Positions 18,053 through 25,518 of a DNA stretch of 64,000 bases are shown in pieces. Within the stretch, counting starts at the first letter, position 1; each line of letters begins with the position of its first letter. A model generated the notes under the pieces. The model saw only the letters and a list, made by a program, of their open reading frames with translations. It did not search any database and was not told the origin of the DNA. The DNA is taken from contig DIUR01000033.1 in the NCBI GenBank assembly GCA_002428265.1, positions 310,001-374,000 of the forward strand, read 5' to 3'. The position numbers were made by a program, and so were the translations under genes. This stretch comes from Bacteriovoracaceae bacterium UBA6153. GTDB lineage: Bacteria > Bdellovibrionota > Bacteriovoracia > Bacteriovoracales > Bacteriovoracaceae.

Positions 18053-20098
18053 TTAGTATTTTAGTAAGCTTAACATTCCCTGATAAATACGATCTGTATT
18101 TGGCAGAATCGCTTTTTCAAGAATACGGTTGAATCCTACAGGTGTATTAGTAGAACCAATGCGCTTAACTGGAGCATCTAGATATTCAAAAGCTTTTTCA
18201 TTGATGATACCAACTAACTCTCCACCGAATCCGCCGAAAACTTTATCTTCGTGAACGACAAGACAACGCCCTGTCTTTTTAATTGAAGCAACGATTGCAT
18301 CAACATCAAGAGGAACGATTGAACGAAGGTCAATCACTTCTACATTATGGCCTTCTTCGCCCAGCTTCTCAGCTGCTTCAAGACACATATGAGTTGTGTT
18401 TCCGTAAGTTAATACAGTCAGATCAGACCCTTCTCTTCTTGTACGAGCTTTTCCGAATGGTACTTCGAAATCTTCAGGCACAGGAGTCATAGCAGACTTT
18501 GAGTTATAAAGGGCCTTTGGCTCTAGATAAAGCGTTGGTCCTTTTGATCTGAAAGCTGTTCTTAGTAATCCTGCTGCATCGTCAGCAAATGACGGAACAA
18601 CAATTCTAATTCCTGGAATAGCTGCCAGAGATCCTTCAAGGTTTTGTGAGTGATACAAACCACCACCGATATAACCACCTGAAGCAAGTCGGATAATAAC
18701 GTTCGGTGAGAACGCTCCGTTTGATCTCCAGTAGTCGTGAGACATCTCGATATATTGCTCCATCGCAGGCCAGAAGTAGTCAGCGAACTCTGCCCCTTCA
18801 ACGCACACGCGGATGTCATCTCTAAAGCGAGAGAATCCGTTTGCAGTCCCTAGAATAAAATCTTCAGCGATAGGTCCGTTGAAAACTCTCTCAATTCCAA
18901 ATTCCTGCTGCATTCCTTTTGATACGTTGAAAATCCCGCCTTTTTCTTTGTTGGCCATATCCTGACCCCAGATAAAAGTATTTGGATTGTGACGGAACTC
19001 TGCTTTAAGTGTCCCGTTGATTGAATCAATAAATTTTACCGGTTCAGTCGTCGCAGTATGAGTTCCTTCCGGGTATTTTGTAGAAGTGAAAGCTTCTGGA
19101 TACAGATAATCGTAAATTGATTCTGGATCCGGGTTTGGTGCTTTCATTGCTTTTGTATGAGCATCAATAACAACTTTCTTCTGAGCTTCATCGATATCTT
19201 TAAGTTCTGCTTCTGTGAAAACTTTTGCTTCAAGAAGCTCTTTTCTAAATCTTACGTATGGATCTTGTGCTTTAGCAGCTGCAATTTCTGCATCGTCTCT
19301 GTACCATTCGTGCTTATCTGAGTTTGAGTGGTTTCCGATACGAACACAATCAGCGTGAACGATAACCGGCTCTGATTTTTCAATTGCAATTCTTCTTGCT
19401 TCTTCAACTGCTGACATAGAATCGAAAACATCTTTTCCATCACAGTGAATGATTGTTAAATTTAAAAATCCTGAAAAGTTATCAGCCACTCGCTCGTTAG
19501 CTGTCTGGTCACGCTTAGGAACAGAAATTCCATAACCATTATCCTGGAAAACAAAAACGACTGGAAGTTTTTCAACAGAAGCTCCGTTAATAGCTTCGTA
19601 GCAGTATCCTTCTGAAACAGAAGACTCACCCTGAGAAGAGAATGCTACACCTTTATGCTTGTATCTCTTCATTGCACGAGCAACACCAACAGCGTGAAGT
19701 GTATGGTTACCTGTACAAGATGAAACGTTGTGAATATTCCATTCTGGTTTTGCAAAGTGATTCGACATGTGACGACCACCTGAAGACAAGTCTGTCGCTT
19801 TAGAAATACCGTTTAAAATAATTTCTTCAGCGTTAACACCTGCAGAGATAGCAGTAAGCATATCGCGGTAATATGGGAAAAGGTGATCTTCTCCTCTTAC
19901 AAATGCTTGTCCGATAGCAAGTTGGATTCCGTCGTGGCCAGCATATGGAGCGTGGTATGACCAACCAACAGCTTGTTTTAAATAGTTTGGTGCGCGCTCA
20001 TCAAGCATGCGCCCAAGAGTCATTAACTCATACCATTTTTTAAGTTCAGTTTTCGGCGTCTTTTTCGCCGAGTATTTCTTTTCTACTTTTTTTAGCAT
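18053..20098 (-). CDS. Fused alpha/beta E1 of a 2-oxoacid dehydrogenase
   Basis: The 681-aa protein joins an E1 alpha domain (residues about 1-340) to an E1 beta domain (about 350-681). The alpha part has AGHDGIQLAIG and a thiamine diphosphate motif SSQGESSVSEGYCYEAINGA ending near QDNGYGISVP. The beta part has GPIAEDFILGTANG, then VEGAEFADYFWPAMEQ and LTYGNTTHMCLEAA. It decarboxylates a 2-oxoacid, most likely branched-chain or pyruvate, and passes the acyl group to an E2. No E2 or E3 gene is next to it and it ends in its own terminator, so its partners must be elsewhere. Confidence 0.9.
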   Translation of the reverse strand: MLKKVEKKYSAKKTPKTELKKWYELMTLGRMLDERAPNYLKQAVGWSYHAPYAGHDGIQLAIGQAFVRGEDHLFPYYRDMLTAISAGVNAEEIILNGISKATDLSSGGRHMSNHFAKPEWNIHNVSSCTGNHTLHAVGVARAMKRYKHKGVAFSSQGESSVSEGYCYEAINGASVEKLPVVFVFQDNGYGISVPKRDQTANERVADNFSGFLNLTIIHCDGKDVFDSMSAVEEARRIAIEKSEPVIVHADCVRIGNHSNSDKHEWYRDDAEIAAAKAQDPYVRFRKELLEAKVFTEAELKDIDEAQKKVVIDAHTKAMKAPNPDPESIYDYLYPEAFTSTKYPEGTHTATTEPVKFIDSINGTLKAEFRHNPNTFIWGQDMANKEKGGIFNVSKGMQQEFGIERVFNGPIAEDFILGTANGFSRFRDDIRVCVEGAEFADYFWPAMEQYIEMSHDYWRSNGAFSPNVIIRLASGGYIGGGLYHSQNLEGSLAAIPGIRIVVPSFADDAAGLLRTAFRSKGPTLYLEPKALYNSKSAMTPVPEDFEVPFGKARTRREGSDLTVLTYGNTTHMCLEAAEKLGEEGHNVEVIDLRSIVPLDVDAIVASIKKTGRCLVVHEDKVFGGFGGELVGIINEKAFEYLDAPVKRIGSTNTPVGFNRILEKAILPNTDRIYQGMLSLLKY

Positions 20099-20150
20099 AG
20101 ATACCCCAAGTCATAAAAAATATTAAATTCGATCTTACCAAATTTGCAGA

Positions 20151-20176
20151 AAAAATGCACCTTCAGGTGCATTTTT
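20151..20176. terminator. Terminator-like hairpin between divergent genes
   Basis: AAAAATGCACC (20151-20161), TTCA loop, GGTGCATTTTT (20166-20176): a perfect 11-base stem with A and T runs on both sides. It lies between two genes that point away from each other, where no terminator is expected, so it may be an attenuator or an insulator. Confidence 0.6.
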
Positions 20177-20248
20177 ATAGCGAAAAAGAGACGTATTAGA
20201 TAAACTCCCCTCGATGAGTTCTGTAAATAAAGTTACTAAGGAGTATTG

Positions 20249-21271
20249 ATGCCTGTTGCCACACCTAAACAGTATAAACAAATGCTAGAAAGAGCTAAAA
20301 AAGACGGTTATGCGTACCCCGCTATCAATGTCACGTCGATGTCTACGGCCAATGCTGCCTTAAAAGCATTCGCGGACAAAAAATCAGACGGTATCATCCA
20401 GGTATCTACAGGCGGAGGAAAGTTCGCTTCGGGTTCTGTGGGAGATATGGCATTAGGTGCCATTTCTATTGCTCAGCACGTTCATCTAATGGCCGAGAAG
20501 TATAATGTGCTAATTGCTCTGCACACAGACCACTGTCACCCACAATATGTTGATAGTTTCATGCTGCCTCTAGTGGCCGAAACTGAAAAAAGACGCGCTC
20601 AAGGTCTTCCAAATTTATTTAACTCACACATGTTTGATGGATCTGAACTTCCACTAGAAGAAAACATCAAAAAATCAAAAGAGCTTCTTACTCGTTTTGC
20701 AAAAAGTGATTTAATCCTTGAAGTTGAAACTGGTGTTGTTGGTGGTGAAGAAGATGGAGTTAATAACGAACACGCCCCTGCTGATAAACTTTATACTTCT
20801 CCAGAAGAAATGGTAGAGATCGCAAAAGCACTTCGCCCTCTTGGGACGTTTATGTACGCTGCTACATTTGGAAATGTTCACGGTGTTTATAAACCAGGAA
20901 ACGTAAAACTTCGTCCGACTATTTTAAAAGAAGGACAAGATGCCGTAAAAAAATCACTTGGTGCTGAAGCCGAACATTATCTTGTTTTCCACGGTGGATC
21001 TGGATCTGAACTTTCAGAAATTCACGAGACACTTGGTTACGGCGTTGTAAAAATGAATATCGATACTGATACACAATATGCTTACACCAGACCTGTTGTT
21101 GATTACATGTTAAAAAACTACGACAAAGTTTTAAAAGTTGACGGCGAAGTTGGATCTAAAAAGCATTACGATCCTCGCGAATGGGGAAAGGCCGCTGAAA
21201 AAGCAATGACTGAAAGAATTGCATTAGCGTGTGATGATTTAAAATCAACTGGAAAAAGTTTACTTCTATAA
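20249..21271 (+). CDS. fba: Class II fructose-1,6-bisphosphate aldolase
   Basis: The 340-aa enzyme cleaves fructose-1,6-bisphosphate to glyceraldehyde-3-phosphate and dihydroxyacetone phosphate. Zn-binding and catalytic features are visible: LHTDHCHP near residue 91, EVETGVVGGEEDG near 160-175, FGNVHGVYKPG near 209-219 and VFHGGSGS near 247. The ATG at 20249 is used; the TTG just before it at 20246 is less likely, and AAGGAG lies at a suitable distance. It is monocistronic with its own terminator. Confidence 0.95.
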   Translation: MPVATPKQYKQMLERAKKDGYAYPAINVTSMSTANAALKAFADKKSDGIIQVSTGGGKFASGSVGDMALGAISIAQHVHLMAEKYNVLIALHTDHCHPQYVDSFMLPLVAETEKRRAQGLPNLFNSHMFDGSELPLEENIKKSKELLTRFAKSDLILEVETGVVGGEEDGVNNEHAPADKLYTSPEEMVEIAKALRPLGTFMYAATFGNVHGVYKPGNVKLRPTILKEGQDAVKKSLGAEAEHYLVFHGGSGSELSEIHETLGYGVVKMNIDTDTQYAYTRPVVDYMLKNYDKVLKVDGEVGSKKHYDPREWGKAAEKAMTERIALACDDLKSTGKSLLL

Positions 21272-21274
21272 TTC

Positions 21275-21320
21275 AAAATCCTCACGCCAATAAATAAATT
21301 GTCGTGAGGATTTTCTTTTT
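21275..21320 (+). terminator. Rho-independent terminator of the aldolase gene
   Basis: AAAATCCTCACG (21275-21286) pairs with CGTGAGGATTTT (21303-21314), followed by CTTTTT. The stem is 12 bases and starts four bases after the stop. Confidence 0.85.
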
Positions 21321-21430
21321 ATTTTTGACAGAAAGAATTGCCACTACTTCCCACAAAGGCCCTTCCCAGATCTCTCAAGTTAAACAATGATTCTAGAGAG
21401 TTACGATTCTTCCAATGAAAGGCCCTAAAA

Positions 21431-21469
21431 AACCATACTTTTTTAAACTAAAAAGAACTCTTTATGGTT
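21431..21469. repeat. Leader hairpin of the caspase-like gene
   Basis: AACCATA (21431-21437) and TATGGTT (21463-21469) are reverse complements, with an inner pairing of CTTTTT and AAAAAG. It ends 11 bases before the start at 21480, and no SD is visible between. Confidence 0.4.
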
Positions 21470-21479
21470 AAATATTCTA

Positions 21480-22982
21480 ATGAATATAAAAGCTTTAACA
21501 CTTATAATTTTTTCTCTTACCTCAACCAATATTTTAGCTGCCAATCATATGATGATTATCGGTGGTGGTGGTGAACCTGCATGTGTTGAAGGTGCAACAA
21601 GTGGCAAGAATGCCAGACCAAATTGCGAGAAAACCATCTTCGATGCTCCTATGCAAAACCTTGGTGCAAATTTAAAAAATGGAAACTGGAATTATCAAGT
21701 GGCCTATAACGGCGGCCATGCTCAATCAGAACAAATCTTGCGTACTGATTTTCCTAATCCCACTAAAACAAATTCTGCTTTTACTCCTGATCGATACAAT
21801 CAGATGATAGCCGATTACACTGCAAAAATTTTAGCTGGTGAAATCAAATCTGGTGATCACCTTGTTATTATCATCAATACTCATGGGGCCGAAGAAACTC
21901 CAGACTCTAAAACCCACTTAATCGCCGCTTCAGGCGGTGCGATGACTAACTTTAATACCGGAAAAGGCTCAACTCTCGTTAATCTTGATGCTCTTGCTGG
22001 CCTGACTAAACTTGCTTCAGATATGGGTATAAACATGGGAGTGGTAGATTTAAGCTGTCACTCCGGAAAAACCATGTCTCTCAAAAAGCTAGCACCTAAT
22101 GCTTGTATCGTAACTTCTACAGGTCCAAAGCATTACGGCTTCAGCGGCCCTTCGACTTTTGGGGCCAGCTTACTTAAAAATTTTAAGGCCGGTGAAACAC
22201 TTGAGTCAGCATTTTTAAAAGCACGCATAAATGATAGGGATCCTGCCTACCCTATGATTTCCACAGATGAGAATGAGCAAATTGTCGCTGAAATTTATTC
22301 TAAAATTACTCCCTATTTATATTATTACGATCCAGAAGCCGACAAGCTCACAAAGTTTATGAATGAGAACTCAAGCGACATGATTATGTGTAAGCGTGAG
22401 CACGACTTTAAAAAACTTTTTTCAAGCATCAATCAACTTCAAGCTGCAGCTAATGGCAAAAAAACTGGCTTTAATGGAGAGGAGCTAAAGAGATTACTAA
22501 CTTCTTATAAAGCTACTCAAGACCAAATACTACAAGAGGCCAATAGACTTGGCGCTGGCCTTACGACAAAAAAAGAGATCATTGTAAAAAAAATTGGGCC
22601 ATATAAAACTAATGTAAAAAACCCACCTACCGAGTTTAAACTAGAGTTGAGTTGGGAAACGATTCTCAGCTCTAAGCCTGATGAAATCATTGCGAATATT
22701 TCGAAAATGTTAAATCAAACAAAAGATCCATATGAAAAGGCCAGTACCTTAGCTGCGATCGAAGCATGGAAAGAAGTAAAAATAAAAAAGCAGCAGATGG
22801 TCTCTACCTATCCTGAAATACTGACAGCTAAAGCGACTATCGAAAGCATGACTAAGCAGATCGGCAATAATTTCGACACTGCTGCTAAAATTGCCATTCA
22901 AGAAAAGAAATTCTACGATGAACTATACAAAGAAAAACAATCTCTCAATTTTAATGACCCTTGCCGAAAAATTACGTTCTAA
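21480..22982 (+). CDS. Secreted clan CD (caspase/legumain-like) cysteine protease candidate
   Basis: The 500-aa product has a signal peptide (MNIKALTLIIFSLTSTNILA). Its N-terminal half carries IIINTHGAEE with His135-Gly136 and MGVVDLSCHSGKT with Cys193, the two-strand His-Gly and Ser-Cys arrangement of clan CD peptidases. Asp190 in VVDLSC and Gly196 after the Cys fit too. Residues about 280-500 are helical and Lys/Glu-rich with no known domain. It is followed after six bases by a 119-aa exported protein gene. I infer a periplasmic or secreted protease; the substrate is unknown. Confidence 0.65.
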   Translation: MNIKALTLIIFSLTSTNILAANHMMIIGGGGEPACVEGATSGKNARPNCEKTIFDAPMQNLGANLKNGNWNYQVAYNGGHAQSEQILRTDFPNPTKTNSAFTPDRYNQMIADYTAKILAGEIKSGDHLVIIINTHGAEETPDSKTHLIAASGGAMTNFNTGKGSTLVNLDALAGLTKLASDMGINMGVVDLSCHSGKTMSLKKLAPNACIVTSTGPKHYGFSGPSTFGASLLKNFKAGETLESAFLKARINDRDPAYPMISTDENEQIVAEIYSKITPYLYYYDPEADKLTKFMNENSSDMIMCKREHDFKKLFSSINQLQAAANGKKTGFNGEELKRLLTSYKATQDQILQEANRLGAGLTTKKEIIVKKIGPYKTNVKNPPTEFKLELSWETILSSKPDEIIANISKMLNQTKDPYEKASTLAAIEAWKEVKIKKQQMVSTYPEILTAKATIESMTKQIGNNFDTAAKIAIQEKKFYDELYKEKQSLNFNDPCRKITF

Positions 22983-22988
22983 GGACTT

Positions 22989-23348
22989 ATGAAATATCTT
23001 GCTCTACTATTATTATTTCCCACACTAAGCTTTGCCAGCATGTTCACTGATTGTGGTGAGTACACTGTTAAAGGTGTTGTGCGCGTAGGTCCTGCTAATT
23101 TTGCCATTATAGTGAATGAGAAGACTCAATCTGAAAGCATTATTAACTTCCCGATCACTGAGTCTCAAAAGCTTGGTGCATACATGGATCGTTCAATCAC
23201 TGCTGTCGTTTTATTAGATAAAGCTTTTAATGGGACAGTTGGCCTATCTGAAAAAATTGTATCGGTTACATCTCGCATCCCCGATCCGCTTAATCCCAAA
23301 GACACTGGTTTTATTTTAACAAAAAAAGTCGATTGTAAAAAAATCTAA
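22989..23348 (+). CDS. Small exported protein next to the caspase-like gene
   Basis: The 119-aa product has a signal peptide (MKYLALLLLFPTLSFAS) and a mature part with two cysteines (FTDCGEYTV and KKVDCKK), probably forming a disulfide between its ends. Strand-like segments (GVVRVGPANFAIIV) suggest a small beta fold. It starts six bases after the upstream protease-like gene, which suggests co-expression and possibly an inhibitor or partner role. No family is recognised. Confidence 0.65.
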   Translation: MKYLALLLLFPTLSFASMFTDCGEYTVKGVVRVGPANFAIIVNEKTQSESIINFPITESQKLGAYMDRSITAVVLLDKAFNGTVGLSEKIVSVTSRIPDPLNPKDTGFILTKKVDCKKI

Positions 23349-23794
23349 TTTTTTTTCCTGATGTAAATAAGCTTATCAACTTCAGCAATGACTGTACCCT
23401 CTTCATCTTTAATTAAAACCTGAAGTGTTGGTTCAATTTTACTTTTAGACTTTAATTCGTCTTTAAATCCTTCAATCTGTTCACGGGTCAATCTAAACTG
23501 TGCATACACTTTAGTCATGCCTGGTTTTTTAAATTTGATATTTGCTTCCTTATCCCAAACAACATACCCCTTCCCTAAAAGTTCAATCAGCATCAACATG
23601 TAAAAAGGATCTGTCATTGAGTAAAGAGAGCCACCGTATTGCGTTCCTACATAATTCCTGTTCCAGAATCTTAACTTAAGAGAGACATCAACTTCTAGAA
23701 AATCTTTAGAAATGCGATCTATATGAATCCCTGCCCCCCAAAATGGCGGCCAATAATTCATTATTTTATATAGTATTTTTTGACGAAAATTCAA
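23345..23794 (-). CDS. DUF4442 hotdog-fold thioesterase-like protein
   Basis: The 149-aa product resembles DUF4442 proteins of the hotdog fold, with WGAGIHIDRIS, then NYVGTQYGGSLYSMTDPFYMLM (positions about 47-68) and a C-terminal strand LIYIRKK. Hotdog enzymes of this type act on acyl-CoA or acyl-carrier thioesters, but this subgroup is poorly characterised. It lies 12 bases downstream of the regulator gene at 23806-24615 on the same strand, so the two may form an operon. It ends convergently with the small exported protein gene. Confidence 0.75.
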   Translation of the reverse strand: MNFRQKILYKIMNYWPPFWGAGIHIDRISKDFLEVDVSLKLRFWNRNYVGTQYGGSLYSMTDPFYMLMLIELLGKGYVVWDKEANIKFKKPGMTKVYAQFRLTREQIEGFKDELKSKSKIEPTLQVLIKDEEGTVIAEVDKLIYIRKKN

Positions 23795-23805
23795 AACATC
23801 ACCCC

Positions 23806-24615
23806 TTAGCCAGGAAGCTCTCCCTTACTGATTCTTATATGCAAATGGAGAACATCTTTATTATATTTTTGATCAGATTCATCAGAGCACCTTACAAAGT
23901 CTGTAAATGCTTCGATTTGCTTTAGCATAACATTAAAATATCTTGGAGAAATTCGTCTGATCATCATTTTATTTAAATACTTTTTAAAGCCAAACTGATT
24001 TGAGAACTCAACATCCCACTCATCAAAATGTTCATAAGCTTCCGCCATCTCTGAAGTCTTTGTTTTAGGAAATCTAAACTCAGGGGATCTCGCAGTAATA
24101 ATTTTTTTATCTAAAGTGATAATCCCTACTTCAACTAAATTTTTGATAGACGTTTTTAACTGTGGGTATTTAATAAATTCTTCAACTTCAATAGATCGCC
24201 TAGAAAGAGTCACAATCAAAAATAAAAAATAGTTTTCTTTCTTCTTTCTAAGCATCGCTACTTGTTTCGGTGTAAGCTCTTTTTGCCCTTGTTCAACTGC
24301 TGCGATCTTTTTGTCTTCGATCATTTGATCATTGTAAGGCGCTGGATGCTCACCTGATGAAAAGAGGTAATTAAACGATTCAAACTGATGAGAGCAATAA
24401 GACAGTATAATTTCTTCACCATCTTCTTTTTTTACGGCCTTTGCTATTTGATTAATCACCTGTGAAGAAGGAAATGACCCCCCTTTTTCAATCTTAACGT
24501 AATACTGATAATTGCACTCCAATCCTCTGGTAATCAGATAGTTAAAAAAACTTTTTGATGTTTTAAAACCGTTTGTTAAACGTATCCTAACCAAAACCTG
24601 ACTGAATGACTCCAA
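23806..24615 (-). CDS. Helix-turn-helix regulator, DUF4423-like
   Basis: The 269-aa product has an N-terminal XRE-like helix-turn-helix (TSKSFFNYLITRG and YYVKIEKGGSFPSSQVINQI, residues about 20-57). A C-terminal region of about 150 residues has SPRYFNVMLKQIEAF and LHLHIRISKGELPG, reminiscent of TIGR02147/DUF4423 proteins found in Fibrobacter and Bdellovibrio. It probably regulates transcription. It is followed by the DUF4442 gene on the same strand. Assignment to the family is tentative. Confidence 0.6.
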   Translation of the reverse strand: MESFSQVLVRIRLTNGFKTSKSFFNYLITRGLECNYQYYVKIEKGGSFPSSQVINQIAKAVKKEDGEEIILSYCSHQFESFNYLFSSGEHPAPYNDQMIEDKKIAAVEQGQKELTPKQVAMLRKKKENYFLFLIVTLSRRSIEVEEFIKYPQLKTSIKNLVEVGIITLDKKIITARSPEFRFPKTKTSEMAEAYEHFDEWDVEFSNQFGFKKYLNKMMIRRISPRYFNVMLKQIEAFTDFVRCSDESDQKYNKDVLHLHIRISKGELPG

Positions 24616-24707
24616 AAGTATACTCCTAGGCGATTATCGCCTCTCAAAAGACTTCTCTCAATTCTATCGGCATTGTACAAAGCAATCATTAAAAAAATGA
24701 GGAACAC

Positions 24708-25100
24708 ATGAAAATAATTTCGGTAATTCTAATCGCTTTAACATTATCAACAACTGCCCTGGCAGGGAACGGTGTTGAGCGTGGAAGTGTGATGATCAAA
24801 GGGAGCAAAGAAATCAGCTCAGATATTTTAAATTATTTAAGTAAACAGCTAACTAAGTGTAGTGACTCTAATACACTTGAGAGCTTTTCAATTAAAAATT
24901 TATCTCAAAGAAACCATAAAGTAGACCAGGGAATCATTGATGTTTATTACCGAATTGACCTAATTCACCAGGATCAATCGGGAAAAAAACTCAACGACCT
25001 TACGATTGAAGTTCTAGATAGCGATTTTGATAACTGGCGCCAGTATGAAGAAAAGCTATCTATGGAAATTATTAATGACCAAAACAATTTTTGTATCTAA
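24708..25100 (+). CDS. Small exported protein, KVDQG family, copy 1
   Basis: The 130-aa product has a signal peptide (MKIISVILIALTLSTTALAG) and a mature domain with cysteines in TKCSDSN and the terminal NNFCI. The segment HKVDQGIIDVYYRIDL is shared in outline with the next gene (IIKVDQGITDAKFVTTL). The start at 24708 follows an ATGAGGAA ribosome-binding site. The two genes are 17 bases apart and look like an ancient tandem duplication. Function unknown. Confidence 0.7.
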   Translation: MKIISVILIALTLSTTALAGNGVERGSVMIKGSKEISSDILNYLSKQLTKCSDSNTLESFSIKNLSQRNHKVDQGIIDVYYRIDLIHQDQSGKKLNDLTIEVLDSDFDNWRQYEEKLSMEIINDQNNFCI

Positions 25101-25117
25101 AACTTAAAGGAGACCTT

Positions 25118-25477
25118 ATGAAGAAATTAATTATCGCTCTATCACTAGTTCTGTCTCAAGCATCATTTGCTGCTATTTCTAACTCATCTCTTGAAGTAAG
25201 ACATGCGAGCTTAGTTGAATCTGCCATTGCTGATAACTGTGGATCTTTTATGAAACTTGTTGAAGTAAACTCTAAAAAAGAAATCATCAAGGTTGATCAA
25301 GGTATTACAGACGCAAAATTTGTTACGACTCTTGAAGGTGTTCAGAAATTTGATCAATTTTTTGATAAGTATGTCATCACTGTTGAATCTGAATATTACG
25401 ATTCATACGACCATGATGTTAAAGACTGGGGAATTTACCGTGTTTCTTCAGTAAAATGTACTTTTGTAAATAATTAG
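25118..25477 (+). CDS. Small exported protein, KVDQG family, copy 2
   Basis: The start at 25118 is preferred because it follows AAAGGAGA and yields a proper signal peptide (MKKLIIALSLVLSQASFAA); a start at 25091 would add nine residues. The mature part has Cys in DNCGSF and VKCTF. The motif KVDQGITD aligns with KVDQGIID of the upstream gene, as do nearby Lys/Asp-rich segments. It is followed by a strong terminator. Function unknown. Confidence 0.7.
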   Translation: MKKLIIALSLVLSQASFAAISNSSLEVRHASLVESAIADNCGSFMKLVEVNSKKEIIKVDQGITDAKFVTTLEGVQKFDQFFDKYVITVESEYYDSYDHDVKDWGIYRVSSVKCTFVNN

Positions 25478-25481
25478 CAAA

Positions 25482-25513
25482 AAAAAGGGCCATCATTTGA
25501 TGGCCCTTTTTTT
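25482..25513. terminator. Bidirectional rho-independent terminator
   Basis: GGGCCATCA (25487-25495), TT, TGATGGCCC (25498-25506), flanked by A-run and T-run on either side. It serves the exported-protein gene on the plus strand and the convergent pepN gene on the minus strand. Confidence 0.9.
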
Positions 25514-25518
25514 ATCTT

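Noticed and set aside
21325..21353. TTGACA at 21325-21330 as a promoter for the caspase-like gene
   Set aside because: At the right distance the sequence is TTCCCA, which does not resemble a -10, and the gene start is 155 bases further on.
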